This document shows, piece by piece, positions 9,745 through 19,065 of a DNA stretch of 38,527 nt. A program made the translations under genes and the position numbers. This stretch comes from Candidatus Avibacteroides excrementipullorum (lineage in GTDB: Bacteria; Bacteroidota; Bacteroidia; Bacteroidales; Bacteroidaceae). Below the pieces are notes generated by a model. The model had not been told where the DNA came from. It worked only from the letters and a program-made list of their open reading frames with translations, and made no database searches. Position 1 is the stretch's first letter. Each line of letters starts with the position of its first letter. The DNA lies in the NCBI GenBank assembly GCA_018711405.1, contig DVIH01000128.1, positions 1 through 38,527 on the forward strand. Reading direction: 5' to 3'.

Positions 9745-9913
9745 ATTCATATTTCATAATTCATTTCTTGTTTTTTCATTCATACTTCTATTCTGGGGAG
9801 GCGGTCTTTTTGGTAAAGATGGTCTCCCGCTTTCTTTATGCCTTTTCCGATATGCCGCAAGACAAACGGCCACATTATTTCCGCAAATCCATCCGTATTT
9901 GGGCGAGTTTCCC

Positions 9914-9921
9914 TATTTTTG
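9914..9921 (+). promoter_or_regulatory. Bacteroidetes -7 element TATTTTTG for the TPR protein gene
   Basis: Perfect TAnnTTTG 31 nt before in-frame ATG at 9953. Confidence 0.55.
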
Positions 9922-9952
9922 TAACCAAATATCAGTAACAACACATAATCAG

Positions 9953-10906
9953 ATGAGTTTCATAAGCAATCTTTTTTCAAACAAGAAAGACAAAGAACAG
10001 GCGGAAAAAGACAAGAATTTCGACATGTTCAAATTTGACGGAGTCAGAGCACAAAGAATGGGAAAGAACAAATATGCGGAACAATGTTTCCTCAAAGCTT
10101 TGGAAATAAAAGAAGAATACGAAACCCTGTTCTACCTTGCAAACCTATACATAGCCAACGGCATGGACAACGATGCGATAAATGCCATAGAAAGAATGAT
10201 GAAATGCGAACCGGACATCATCACACCCTATGAAATGGCGGCACAAGTCATGCTCAGAAACAACATGCCTGAAAAAGCGGAAGACTACATACTGAAAGCC
10301 TTGCAAACAAACAGCAACAATGCCGAACTGCTATGCTTTCTGGCATCAGCCGAAGCCGAAAGCGGCAAGTATGAAGAAGCCATAAGAGATGCATCCAAAG
10401 CCATAGCAATAAAAGAAGATTTCATAGATGCCTTAATATTCAGAGCCAGAACATATCTCAAACAGGGAGACAGCAGAAACGCACTGACCGATGCGGAGCG
10501 CGTGATGCAACTGGATGAAAACAACGAGCCTGCCATTAAGCTAACGGCTGAAATATATTCGGCTGAAGGCAGGAAAGAAGAAGCTGTAGAAATGTTCGAC
10601 AAGATGATACTCCTCAATCCCTACAACAGCGAAGCATACTTGGGCAAAGCCAGAATACTGACGGAAGAAGGCAAGGCAGAGGCAGCAAAAGACGTGCTCG
10701 ATGAAGCCATAGACATCAATCCGGCCGAAGCAGACCTGTACAAGGCAAGAGCCGAAGCCAAATCAAAACTCGGCGATGAAAAAGGAAGCGAAGAAGACAT
10801 GGCAAAGTGCAAAGAACTGTCAGACGCTGAAAAGGAAAAAGCAAACGACCTTACAGACAAAGAAAAGAAAACCGAATTCGACAACATCATAGGCATATTC
10901 AAATAA
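9953..10906 (+). CDS. Tetratricopeptide repeat protein
   Basis: Successive TPRs (YEEAIRDASKAIAIKEDFIDALIFRARTYLKQGDSRNALTDAERVMQLDENN...); ORF track opens at 9725, but the promoter implies start at 9953. Confidence 0.85.
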   Translation: MSFISNLFSNKKDKEQAEKDKNFDMFKFDGVRAQRMGKNKYAEQCFLKALEIKEEYETLFYLANLYIANGMDNDAINAIERMMKCEPDIITPYEMAAQVMLRNNMPEKAEDYILKALQTNSNNAELLCFLASAEAESGKYEEAIRDASKAIAIKEDFIDALIFRARTYLKQGDSRNALTDAERVMQLDENNEPAIKLTAEIYSAEGRKEEAVEMFDKMILLNPYNSEAYLGKARILTEEGKAEAAKDVLDEAIDINPAEADLYKARAEAKSKLGDEKGSEEDMAKCKELSDAEKEKANDLTDKEKKTEFDNIIGIFK

Positions 10907-10920
10907 CATAAAAGGCGGCA

Positions 10921-11976
10921 ATGGAACTCCAGCCCATATTCAACAAAGACATACTCGGCAACCAACCGTTTATAATAGCAGGCCCGTGCAGTGCTGAAAC
11001 CGAAAGACAAACACTCGACACAGCCTGCCGCCTTGCCGAAAACGGCATACGCCTGTTCCGCGCGGGGATATGGAAACCGAGAACCAAACCCGGCTGCTTC
11101 GAAGGCATAGGGACCGAAGGCCTGAAATGGCTGCAAAAAGTAAAGCAGCAGACAGGCATGCTCGTCTCCACAGAAGTAGCCACACCACAACACGTGCGAC
11201 AAGCCTTAGACTACGGACTCGACTTCATCTGGATAGGAGCCAGAACCACATCCAATCCGTTTGCAGTGCAGGAAATAGCCGACTCGCTCGCCGGACACGA
11301 CATTCCGGTGCTGGTCAAAAACCCCATAAGTCCCGACATCGCCCTATGGACCGGAGCCATAGAACGCCTGTACAATGCAGGCATAAAACGCTTGGGAGCG
11401 ATACATCGCGGATTCACGTCTTACAACAGACACTTGTATCGCAACACACCATACTGGGAAATACCCATAGAACTGAAAATGCAGATGCCGCAACTCACCA
11501 TGATATGCGACCCGAGCCACATAGGCGGAAAAAGGGAACTGGTGGCCGACCTTTGCATACAGGCTATGGAACTGCGGTTCAACGGGCTTATCATAGAGTC
11601 GCATATCAATCCTGACGAAGCATGGAGCGATGCCGGACAACAGATAACACCGGACGAACTGAAATATATCATAAGCCATATAACAGAGAAAAACAGCAAA
11701 ACAGTGGACAAAGACATCAACAGCCTGCGCACGCAAATAGACGAATGCGATGAAGCATTGGTGGAACTGCTCGCCAAAAGGATGCAACTGGCTAAAGAGA
11801 TAGGAGCATTCAAGAAGCACAACAACATGAGCGTCCTGCAACAAGACCGCTACAATGAAATACTGAAAAAAAGGATGGCACAGGCAGAAAACCTGTCGCT
11901 CGACAAGGACTTCATAAAAAAGATATTCCAGACCATACACACAGCATCGGTCAACGAACAGATAAAATTGAAATGA
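10921..11976 (+). CDS. Bifunctional 3-deoxy-7-phosphoheptulonate synthase / chorismate mutase
   Basis: DAHP synthase motifs (IAGPCSAET, GIWKPRTKPGCFEGIG, CDPSHIGGKRELV) and C-terminal chorismate mutase helices (LRTQIDECDEALVELLAKRMQLAKEIGAFKK). Confidence 0.94.
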   Translation: MELQPIFNKDILGNQPFIIAGPCSAETERQTLDTACRLAENGIRLFRAGIWKPRTKPGCFEGIGTEGLKWLQKVKQQTGMLVSTEVATPQHVRQALDYGLDFIWIGARTTSNPFAVQEIADSLAGHDIPVLVKNPISPDIALWTGAIERLYNAGIKRLGAIHRGFTSYNRHLYRNTPYWEIPIELKMQMPQLTMICDPSHIGGKRELVADLCIQAMELRFNGLIIESHINPDEAWSDAGQQITPDELKYIISHITEKNSKTVDKDINSLRTQIDECDEALVELLAKRMQLAKEIGAFKKHNNMSVLQQDRYNEILKKRMAQAENLSLDKDFIKKIFQTIHTASVNEQIKLK

Positions 11977-11989
11977 ACATCAGCCCATC

Positions 11990-12184
11990 ATGAAAGAAGA
12001 AATAGAAAAAGCCATACTGCACGGAATAGTATTCAAGCCGAAAGCCGAAAGAGACACTGACACAAACAGCACAAAAGTAAAGACAAAAGCAAAGAAAAAG
12101 AAATACATCACAGGCACGCACGGTTCCGATTCGGCCAAGAAAAAAGCCGAAATCAGAAAAAGGAGAGCCAACAGAAAAAGATGA
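11990..12184 (+). CDS. Small (64 aa) highly basic protein of unknown function
   Basis: ORF starts 14 bp after the preceding CDS in the same orientation; Lys/Arg-rich, no recognised domain. Confidence 0.5.
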   Translation: MKEEIEKAILHGIVFKPKAERDTDTNSTKVKTKAKKKKYITGTHGSDSAKKKAEIRKRRANRKR

Positions 12185-12243
12185 AAACCCGCGACATGAG
12201 CAAACTCTTGCCCACGCACCTATGATTTATGGCTTAAAAACCA

Positions 12244-12251
12244 TATCTTTG
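12244..12251 (+). promoter_or_regulatory. Bacteroidetes -7 element TATCTTTG upstream of pyruvate kinase
   Basis: Perfect TAnnTTTG, 74 nt before ATG at 12326. Confidence 0.5.
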
Positions 12252-12325
12252 CACAAGATTTACAAAAATCCGCACCAGTTCACACCGGAAAAACAGATTT
12301 TAATCATACATATAATTAAGTGAAT

Positions 12326-13723
12326 ATGAAAAGGACAAAGATTGTTGCTACCATTTCAGACAAACGTTGCGATGTAGACTTCCTGAAAAGCCTTTATGAC
12401 GCAGGGATGAACGTTGTCAGGCTGAACACAGCCCACCAGACATTTCCAGACACGCTAAAAGTAATAGAAAACGTGAGGAAAGTATCAGAAAACATCGCAT
12501 TGCTGATAGACACCAAAGGACCCGAAATAAGAACCACCGACATAGAAAATCCGCTGGAAGTAAAAAAAGGCGACATAGTATTAATGACCGGTTCGCCCAA
12601 AATCTGCGGAGAGAAAATCATACACGTGTCATACGATGAGTTCGTGAGAGACATACCGGTAGGCTCAAGAGTGCTGATAGACGATGGCGACATAGAGCTG
12701 ATAGTAATGTCGAAGAAAGACAACCTGCTCGAACTCGTGGCATCCAATCCCGGACTGATAAAAAACAGAAAGAGCATAAACGTGCCGGGAGTATCCATAA
12801 AACTCGCATCGCTGAGCGACAAAGACCGCTCTTTCATAGAATTTGCCATAGAAAACAAACTCGACTTCATAGCCCACTCTTTCGTGCGCAACAAAAAAGA
12901 TGTGCAGGAAATAAAAGACATACTCAAAGCACACGACAGCGACATCAAGATAATAGCGAAAATAGAAAACCAGGAGGGAGTGGACAACATCGATGAAATC
13001 CTGGACAACGTGTACGGCATCATGGTGGCAAGAGGAGACCTCGCAATAGAGATAGAAGCCGAAAAGATACCGAAAATCCAAAGATACATAGTCAACAAAT
13101 GCGTAGAGCGCAAAAAACCGGTAATAATCGCCACGCAGATGCTGCACACCATGATAGAACATCCGCGCCCCACACGCGCAGAGGTTAGCGACATAGCAAA
13201 CGCCGTGTTCAGCGGCACAGACGCCATAATGCTGAGCGGAGAGACCGCATACGGCGAATATCCTCTGGAAGCAGTACAGGTCATGACCAAAGTAGCCGAA
13301 GCCAACGAATCGGTGACACCGCCCGACTACAACCGCAACCTCGTGAAAATAGAAAACGAAAATACAGCCGCAATAGCCCGCGCAGCCGTCAAAATCACCA
13401 ACCAGCTGCCCATAAAAGCCATAGTGATGGACACTTGGTCGGGACGCACGGCCAGATACATAGCCGCATTCAGGGCATGGCTCCCGGTATATGCAGTATG
13501 CTACAAGAAAAACGTAATGCGCGAACTGGCTCTGTCATACGGCATAATCCCTAAATACTCCACCCTGCCCGACTCGCACGATGAGTTCATGAAATCATTG
13601 CCCGACATGCTGCTCAACGCAGGTTTCTCGTCAGATGACCAGATACTCATCATCGGTGGCAGCTTCGGACACCTCAGAGGAGCCTCGTTCATCAAGATAT
13701 GTAAGATAAGCGACATAAAATAA
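12326..13723 (+). CDS. pyk: Pyruvate kinase
   Basis: KRTKIVATISDKRCDVDFLKSLYDAGMNVVRLNTAH, IAKIENQEGVDNIDEI, MVARGDLAIEIEAEKIPKIQ, VIIATQMLHTMIEHPRPTRAEVSDIANAVFSGTDAIMLSGETAYGEYPLEAV. Confidence 0.96.
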   Translation: MKRTKIVATISDKRCDVDFLKSLYDAGMNVVRLNTAHQTFPDTLKVIENVRKVSENIALLIDTKGPEIRTTDIENPLEVKKGDIVLMTGSPKICGEKIIHVSYDEFVRDIPVGSRVLIDDGDIELIVMSKKDNLLELVASNPGLIKNRKSINVPGVSIKLASLSDKDRSFIEFAIENKLDFIAHSFVRNKKDVQEIKDILKAHDSDIKIIAKIENQEGVDNIDEILDNVYGIMVARGDLAIEIEAEKIPKIQRYIVNKCVERKKPVIIATQMLHTMIEHPRPTRAEVSDIANAVFSGTDAIMLSGETAYGEYPLEAVQVMTKVAEANESVTPPDYNRNLVKIENENTAAIARAAVKITNQLPIKAIVMDTWSGRTARYIAAFRAWLPVYAVCYKKNVMRELALSYGIIPKYSTLPDSHDEFMKSLPDMLLNAGFSSDDQILIIGGSFGHLRGASFIKICKISDIK

Positions 13724-13753
13724 CATATACAAAACCTCCAAAACATCTTGCAC

Positions 13754-13797
13754 AGAGCCGACCGTGTCTGCATAACAGACCGGCCGGCTCTCATTTT
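13754..13797 (+). terminator. Intrinsic terminator downstream of pyruvate kinase
   Basis: AGAGCCGACCGTGTCTG cataa CAGACCGGCCGGCTCT hairpin followed by CATTTT. Confidence 0.7.
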
Positions 13798-13832
13798 GCT
13801 GCCCCCGAAAAGGCACAATACATCATCGGCGG

Positions 13833-13912
13833 AGATGTGCGCCATCTCCGCCCGGTATGTACGCCATCTTTGCCCGGGATGGCGCACATACCGACCCGAT
13901 ACCGAGCCGATC
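13833..13912. repeat. 22-bp-period modular intergenic array, locus 2 (order A A a b)
   Basis: Cores AGATGTGCGCCATC (13833), GTATGTACGCCATC (13855), GGATGGCGCACATA (13877), ATACCGAGCCGATC (13899); exact 22-bp spacing. Confidence 0.9.
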
Positions 13913-13946
13913 CCCGGATGGCATGAAAAACCATGCCGCACACATG

Positions 13947-13994
13947 ATAAAAAACAGCGGGAGAGGCTCCGCTTTCCGGTGAAGCCTCTCCCGC
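13947..13994 (-). terminator. Intrinsic terminator of the hexosaminidase gene
   Basis: Minus strand GCGGGAGAGGCTTC...GGAGCCTCTCCCGC followed by TGTTTTTTAT. Confidence 0.8.
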
Positions 13995-14023
13995 CGCCGA
14001 TTCATTTATCGGCAAAGTATCAA

Positions 14024-16375
14024 TCAGTTGTGAAACAGCATGTCGCCCGTGACTTTGGAGAATTCAGGCGCGTCCGCCTTTCTCAGACGTATGGCAGTCT
14101 CCGACCAGTTCGACGGCCAGCCGCCAATGATATGTCCGAGAAATACCGCTTTCACTTCGTGCAGTCCGGCAGCAAGCGCCACTGATGTATCGGTGCGCGA
14201 GAACTTCTTCACCTCTCCCCTGTTGTTTATGAGCAGTTTGCCGTCTATCCATACCTCCTCAAGCTCGGATGACAAATAATACACTCCGTCTTCGGGGATA
14301 TTGACATAGCCTTCGGCTATGGCTGCGTACTGCTTCACTCCTCTCATCGACTCGCTCGACTTCTCATAAGAGCCAAGCTCTCTGAGTTCTTTGGCCACAG
14401 GCGACGCTGACGGTTTGTTGCCCGACTTAGCCAGTTCGTCCACATTCAGATAGGTGCCGTAGGTGATGCTCATCTTCAGACCCGGTTTCAGACCTTCCAC
14501 CTGCTTTGCAGCAGCCAATTCCTGCTTTTCCACTTTTATGGTTCTCACAGGACTGAGTTTTCCTGATGGCAGTGCTGTGGCTATCTTCAGCACACATGTT
14601 TTGTCGAAATGCAGAGGTCCCGCATATTCAGCCGAAGCCGCTGTAGGCTCGGAGCCGTCAAGTGTATAGACCATTTTCAGGTTTCGCGTGTTGCGGAAAG
14701 TCAGTGTGGTGCTGTCGGTGAAGGCAACAAAGTTGCACGAACCTTCCGGCTGCTCCGGTTGCGGGATGTGATAGTTGATGCCGTGCGCATCGAGGCGTAC
14801 GTATGCATTGTTTATCCTGCGTTCAAAGTCATTGTAGTCTTTCCTGTCGACATTGGTCCATGCTATTTCGGCCAAAGCAAGCGCACGGGGATACATCCTG
14901 TATTCGCGTATTGCCGTAGAATAAAGATATTCGGCCCAAAGGTTGACCTGCACGCCGAGTATGTGCTTGTCTTTGCCGAGCTGCACCAGCGTGTCGGGCA
15001 CAGGATTGTAGTCATACACCGTTTCAAGTGTAGACAGGCAGCAGATTGCCACAGGTTCTATCTTCGGATCGCCCTGATAGTAGTCTATATACAGGCCTTC
15101 CGAACCGGGAGTCATAATCACGTCATGCCCCATGAGAGCCGACTCTATGCCGCCTTCCTCGCCGCGCCACGACATGACTGTGGCGCTCGGTGCAAGTCCT
15201 CCTTCGAGTATCTCATCCCAACCTATCATCTTCTTGCCGCATCTTTCCACCACTTTCTCCATCCTCTTTACAAAATAGCTCTGCAATTTTTCTTCGGCCG
15301 TATGCTTTCCGTCAGCCACAAGCCCTTCTTCTCTTATCCGCTTCTGGCAGAGAGGACAGTTTTTCCAGCTTGTCTTGGGGCATTCGTCACCGCCTATATG
15401 GAAGTATTCGCCGGGAAACAGAGCGGCAACCTCTTCTATGACATTGGCCATAAATTCAAACGGCTCTTCCTTGCCTGCGCACATCACGATGTCTTCCACT
15501 CCCCAGATGATGCGCGGCGTGCCCTGCTCTCCCTTGCACGACAGCTCCGGATATGCGGCAATGGCTGCCATCTCATGTCCCGGCAGCTCTATCTCCGGCA
15601 CAATCGTAATGAAACGGTCGGCAGCATATTTCACCACATCCTTTATCTGCTCCTGAGTGTAATAGCCTCCGTATTCATATCCTTCTCCCTCTATCCTCTT
15701 GGAGCCTATCTCGGTCAGTTTCGGATATTTCTTTATCTCTATCCTCCAGCCTTGATCATCGGTCAGATGCCAGTGCAGCCTGTTGATCTTGAACATGGCC
15801 AGCACATCTATCTGTTTCTTGATATCCTCCACGCTTATAAAGTGCCGGCAAGCATCCAGCAATACACCCCTGTAGCTGAATCTCGGTTCGTCTTTTATGC
15901 TCACTGCCTGTGCCGTCCAAGACATATTGCCAGCTTTCTCTCCGTTTTCTATCTCAGCCGGGAGCAGCTGCATGAAACTCTGCATGCCGTAGAACACGCC
16001 TTGTGCCGTCTTTGCCTTGACCAATACCTTATCGGAAGTCACATCGAGAGTGTACCCCTCGCTGCCAGTCTCCAAAGTTGTATCTATTTCGAGCGAGATG
16101 TCGCCTTCGTCTGCCACCTTGATGTCATATCCTGTGGCGCCTGATATCTTCCCTGCGAAATATTCCGCCACGCTTTTCACGTCAGGCTCCGCAGCGCCGA
16201 TGACGGTATTGCGCGAAAGCGAAAAGCCGCCTTCGTTCACGACCATGTCCTGAGGCATAGGTATGATGTTTATGCCTTCATTGTAACTCTTTGCTCCGTC
16301 AGGACTTCCGGCGCACGACATGAGCATCGTGGCTGCGACAGTCCCTGCACAAATACTTGATAGGATTTTCTTCAT
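14024..16375 (-). CDS. GH20 beta-N-acetylhexosaminidase, lipoprotein
   Basis: GH20 motifs (RGVLLDACRHFISVEDIKKQIDVLAMFKINRLHWHLTDDQGWRIEIKKYPKL; YFHIGGDECPK; WDEILEGG), lipobox LMSCAG; start at MKKILSS (16375). Confidence 0.95.
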   Translation of the reverse strand: MKKILSSICAGTVAATMLMSCAGSPDGAKSYNEGINIIPMPQDMVVNEGGFSLSRNTVIGAAEPDVKSVAEYFAGKISGATGYDIKVADEGDISLEIDTTLETGSEGYTLDVTSDKVLVKAKTAQGVFYGMQSFMQLLPAEIENGEKAGNMSWTAQAVSIKDEPRFSYRGVLLDACRHFISVEDIKKQIDVLAMFKINRLHWHLTDDQGWRIEIKKYPKLTEIGSKRIEGEGYEYGGYYTQEQIKDVVKYAADRFITIVPEIELPGHEMAAIAAYPELSCKGEQGTPRIIWGVEDIVMCAGKEEPFEFMANVIEEVAALFPGEYFHIGGDECPKTSWKNCPLCQKRIREEGLVADGKHTAEEKLQSYFVKRMEKVVERCGKKMIGWDEILEGGLAPSATVMSWRGEEGGIESALMGHDVIMTPGSEGLYIDYYQGDPKIEPVAICCLSTLETVYDYNPVPDTLVQLGKDKHILGVQVNLWAEYLYSTAIREYRMYPRALALAEIAWTNVDRKDYNDFERRINNAYVRLDAHGINYHIPQPEQPEGSCNFVAFTDSTTLTFRNTRNLKMVYTLDGSEPTAASAEYAGPLHFDKTCVLKIATALPSGKLSPVRTIKVEKQELAAAKQVEGLKPGLKMSITYGTYLNVDELAKSGNKPSASPVAKELRELGSYEKSSESMRGVKQYAAIAEGYVNIPEDGVYYLSSELEEVWIDGKLLINNRGEVKKFSRTDTSVALAAGLHEVKAVFLGHIIGGWPSNWSETAIRLRKADAPEFSKVTGDMLFHN

Positions 16376-16406
16376 AATGCTGAATATATTTATGGTAATA
16401 TGCCTA

Positions 16407-16414
16407 CAAAAGTA
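16407..16414 (-). promoter_or_regulatory. Bacteroidetes -7 element TACTTTTG for hexosaminidase
   Basis: 31 nt before ATG at 16375 on the minus strand. Confidence 0.55.
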
Positions 16415-16530
16415 CAACATTAATTGATTTTCCCCATCTGCCGCACGTTTTTTTACCTTCAGCCCGCGATGTCATGAGAAATGAAGAAGCCAAAATAAGT
16501 CCTGCACATGGGCATGTCGGAGAAAAGAAG

Positions 16531-16538
16531 TATATTTG
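16531..16538 (+). promoter_or_regulatory. Bacteroidetes -7 element TATATTTG for the Crp/Fnr-type gene
   Basis: Perfect TAnnTTTG 55 nt before ATG at 16594. Confidence 0.5.
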
Positions 16539-16593
16539 TGTGGCAGAAACGCCACCGGCTGCAACCGCCAGTTACTACAATCAGACTGCAAAC

Positions 16594-17160
16594 ATGATGT
16601 ACAATGTAATACGCAAAATGAAAAGTCTTTGCCCCATCTCCGACGAAACCATACGCGAGTTGGAAAGCTGTCTGGTACCGCACCGTTTCCCCAAAAGACA
16701 CCTGCTCATAAAAGAAAACATATATACGAGATATGCCTACTTCATTGAAAAAGGCATCACACGTTCCTACTGGCTGGCAGACGGCAAGGAAATCACCACT
16801 TCATTTGCATGGGAAGGGAGCATCGTGTTCAGCATGGACGAACTGTATTACAACAAACCGAGCGAAGAGTTTGTAGAAACACTCGAAGAGACGGAAGCAT
16901 ACGCCATAGCACATTCCGACCTGAACAGGCTCTTCGAGACAAACCTGGAATTGTGCAACTGGGGCAGGATAATCCATCAGAATGAATACCGACGGTTGCA
17001 TCGAAGCCATAAAGAGCGGCTGACTTTACCGGCAAAGGAACGGTATGAGGAATTCAGAAAACAATTTCCCGAAGTCTGCAAACGGGTCAACTTGGGATAC
17101 ATCGCATCATATCTGGGCATCACCATATCTACTCTGAGCAGGCTCAGGGCAGACAAATAA
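16594..17160 (+). CDS. Crp/Fnr-family cyclic-nucleotide-binding-domain regulator
   Basis: cNMP-fold (HLLIKENIYTRYAYFIEKGITRSYWLADGKEITTSFAWEGSIV) and degenerate C-terminal HTH (LGYIASYLGITISTLSRLRADK); ORF track opens at 16474. Confidence 0.88.
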   Translation: MMYNVIRKMKSLCPISDETIRELESCLVPHRFPKRHLLIKENIYTRYAYFIEKGITRSYWLADGKEITTSFAWEGSIVFSMDELYYNKPSEEFVETLEETEAYAIAHSDLNRLFETNLELCNWGRIIHQNEYRRLHRSHKERLTLPAKERYEEFRKQFPEVCKRVNLGYIASYLGITISTLSRLRADK

Positions 17161-17218
17161 AAGATATTTTTAAGGCATTTATTTGATGCAGGACAAATTT
17201 TCGCTCCTGCCTTTATGC

Positions 17219-17226
17219 TAATTTTG
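17219..17226 (+). promoter_or_regulatory. Bacteroidetes -7 element TAATTTTG for acyltransferase
   Basis: 26 nt before ATG at 17253. Confidence 0.55.
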
Positions 17227-17252
17227 CATCCGAAATAAAAAAAGCAAAAACT

Positions 17253-18410
17253 ATGTCTGCAAAAATATCAAACCCTTTTTCCACAAGCAAACCCCATTAC
17301 GAGATTCTGGACGGACTGCGCGGGGTGGCAGCCCTCATGGTCATCTGGTATCATGTGTTTGAAGCGTTCGCCACAAGCCCGCTCGACCAAAGGTTCAATC
17401 ACGGCTATCTGGCTGTAGATTTCTTTTTCATCCTGTCTGGTTTCGTGGTGGGATACGCATACGACGACCGCTGGAAAAGGAATATGGGAATAAAAGATTT
17501 CTTCAAGAGAAGAATCATACGCCTGCATCCTATGGTGATACTGGGAGTGTTGCTCGGAGCGACAGCGTTCTTTCTGCAAGGCAGCGAGAAATGGGACGGC
17601 TCTCATGTGTCATTGTCTATGGTCATGATAGCCATGCTGCTCAATCTGTTTCTGCTTCCTGCCATACCGGGTTCCGGGCCTGAGATTCGTGGAAACGGAG
17701 AGATGTATCCACTCAACGGTCCCAACTGGTCGCTGTTTTTCGAATACATCGGCAACATACTCTACGCCCTGTTCATACACAAGCTGTCCACAAAAGCCCT
17801 TACCGCGCTGGTCGTGGCATCGGGCATAGGGCTGGCTTCTTTCGCCTTGTTCAATCTGTCGGGCTACGGACATCTGGGAGTGGGTTGGACTTTGGCCGAC
17901 TATAACCTGCCGGGAGGCTTTCTGCGCGTATTGTTCTCTTTCTCTATGGGGCTGCTCATGTCGCGGGTATTCAAACCGGTCAAGATAAGAGGGGCTTTCT
18001 GGATTTGCAGCGCACTGATAGTGGCTTTGCTGTCGGTGCCTCATCTGGGCAATGAAGATTCGCTGTGGATGAACGGCATATACGACTCGCTGTGCATCAT
18101 CGTATTCTTCCCCCTGATAGTATATCTCGGAGCATCGGGGCAGACCACCGACAAGAAATCATCGGCCATATGCAAATTCATGGGCGACATATCCTATCCC
18201 GTCTATGTGGTGCACTACCCATCCATGTACCTGTTCTATTCTTGGGTGTGGGACAACGGGCTTACTTTCGGCCAGACATGGCATGTGGCTGCGGGCTTGT
18301 TCGTGGGCAATATCGTCCTTGCCTACATCTGCCTGAAGTGCTACGATGAGCCTGTGCGCAAGTATCTCACCGGGCGCTTCCAGTCTTCGCACAAGTCAAA
18401 TGCATGTTGA
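17253..18410 (+). CDS. Acyltransferase 3 family (OafA-like) membrane protein
   Basis: ILDGLRGVAALMVIWYHVFEAF, YLAVDFFFILSGFVVGYAYDDRW, FFKRRIIRLHPMVILGVLLG. Confidence 0.94.
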   Translation: MSAKISNPFSTSKPHYEILDGLRGVAALMVIWYHVFEAFATSPLDQRFNHGYLAVDFFFILSGFVVGYAYDDRWKRNMGIKDFFKRRIIRLHPMVILGVLLGATAFFLQGSEKWDGSHVSLSMVMIAMLLNLFLLPAIPGSGPEIRGNGEMYPLNGPNWSLFFEYIGNILYALFIHKLSTKALTALVVASGIGLASFALFNLSGYGHLGVGWTLADYNLPGGFLRVLFSFSMGLLMSRVFKPVKIRGAFWICSALIVALLSVPHLGNEDSLWMNGIYDSLCIIVFFPLIVYLGASGQTTDKKSSAICKFMGDISYPVYVVHYPSMYLFYSWVWDNGLTFGQTWHVAAGLFVGNIVLAYICLKCYDEPVRKYLTGRFQSSHKSNAC

Positions 18411-18432
18411 CGGCGGATGACGGACAAAACAT

Positions 18433-18478
18433 AGCGGCTGAATCGTTGATGAAATCTTTTACGATTCAGCCGCTTTTC
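18433..18478. terminator. Bidirectional terminator between convergent acyltransferase and gmk
   Basis: AGCGGCTGAATCGT tgatgaaatctttt ACGATTCAGCCGCT, perfect 14-bp stem followed by TTTTCC. Confidence 0.8.
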
Positions 18479-18494
18479 CTATCCGTCCGCAGGC

Positions 18495-19061
18495 TTATCC
18501 CAAAAACGATTTTATCTTTTCCAACGCTTCCGCTTCGGCCTTTTCCAAGTCATCGTTTATTATAACCACATCAAACCTGTCGGCATAACCCAATTCAAAC
18601 CGCGCCTTTGCCAGCCGGCTTTCGATGACTTCGGGGGCATCGGTGGCTCTCTGCACAAGCCTCCTCCTCAATTCATCTACCGAAGGCGGCTGTATGAACA
18701 CCGACAAGGCGCGGCTGCCGAAATAATGCTTGATGTTGCATCCGCCCACCACGTCCACATCGAATATGACATTGTCGCCTTTTGCCAGCATACTTTCTAC
18801 CTGTGCTTTCAGTGTGCCGTAAAACTTGTCCTTATATACTTCCTCGTATTCGAGGAACTCGCCGTTGTCTATCTTCCTCCTGAAGTCTTCGGGCGACATG
18901 AAGAAATATTCCACTCCGTCTTTCTCCGTGCCTCTCGGGGCGCGGCTCGTGGCAGATATGGAGAAGTGCAGATTGAGGTTCTGCCGCAACAGATAATTTA
19001 TGATGGTAGATTTTCCGGAGCCTGAGGGGGCGGAAAATATTATGGCCTTGCCTTCTTTCAT
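18495..19061 (-). CDS. gmk: Guanylate kinase
   Basis: GKAIIFSAPSGSGKSTIINYLL, FSISATSRAPRGTEKDGVEYFFMSPEDFRRKIDNGEFLEYEEVY. Confidence 0.96.
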   Translation of the reverse strand: MKEGKAIIFSAPSGSGKSTIINYLLRQNLNLHFSISATSRAPRGTEKDGVEYFFMSPEDFRRKIDNGEFLEYEEVYKDKFYGTLKAQVESMLAKGDNVIFDVDVVGGCNIKHYFGSRALSVFIQPPSVDELRRRLVQRATDAPEVIESRLAKARFELGYADRFDVVIINDDLEKAEAEALEKIKSFLG

Positions 19062-19065
19062 GGTG

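Noticed and set aside
9780-9835. GGTAAAGATGGTCTCCCGC resembling a fragment of an array unit
   Set aside because: Only the AAGATGG half matches, there is no second unit in phase, and the core is shortened; too weak to call.
14609-16144. 511-aa plus-strand ORF
   Set aside because: Antisense shadow of the well-supported GH20 gene; no recognisable domain.
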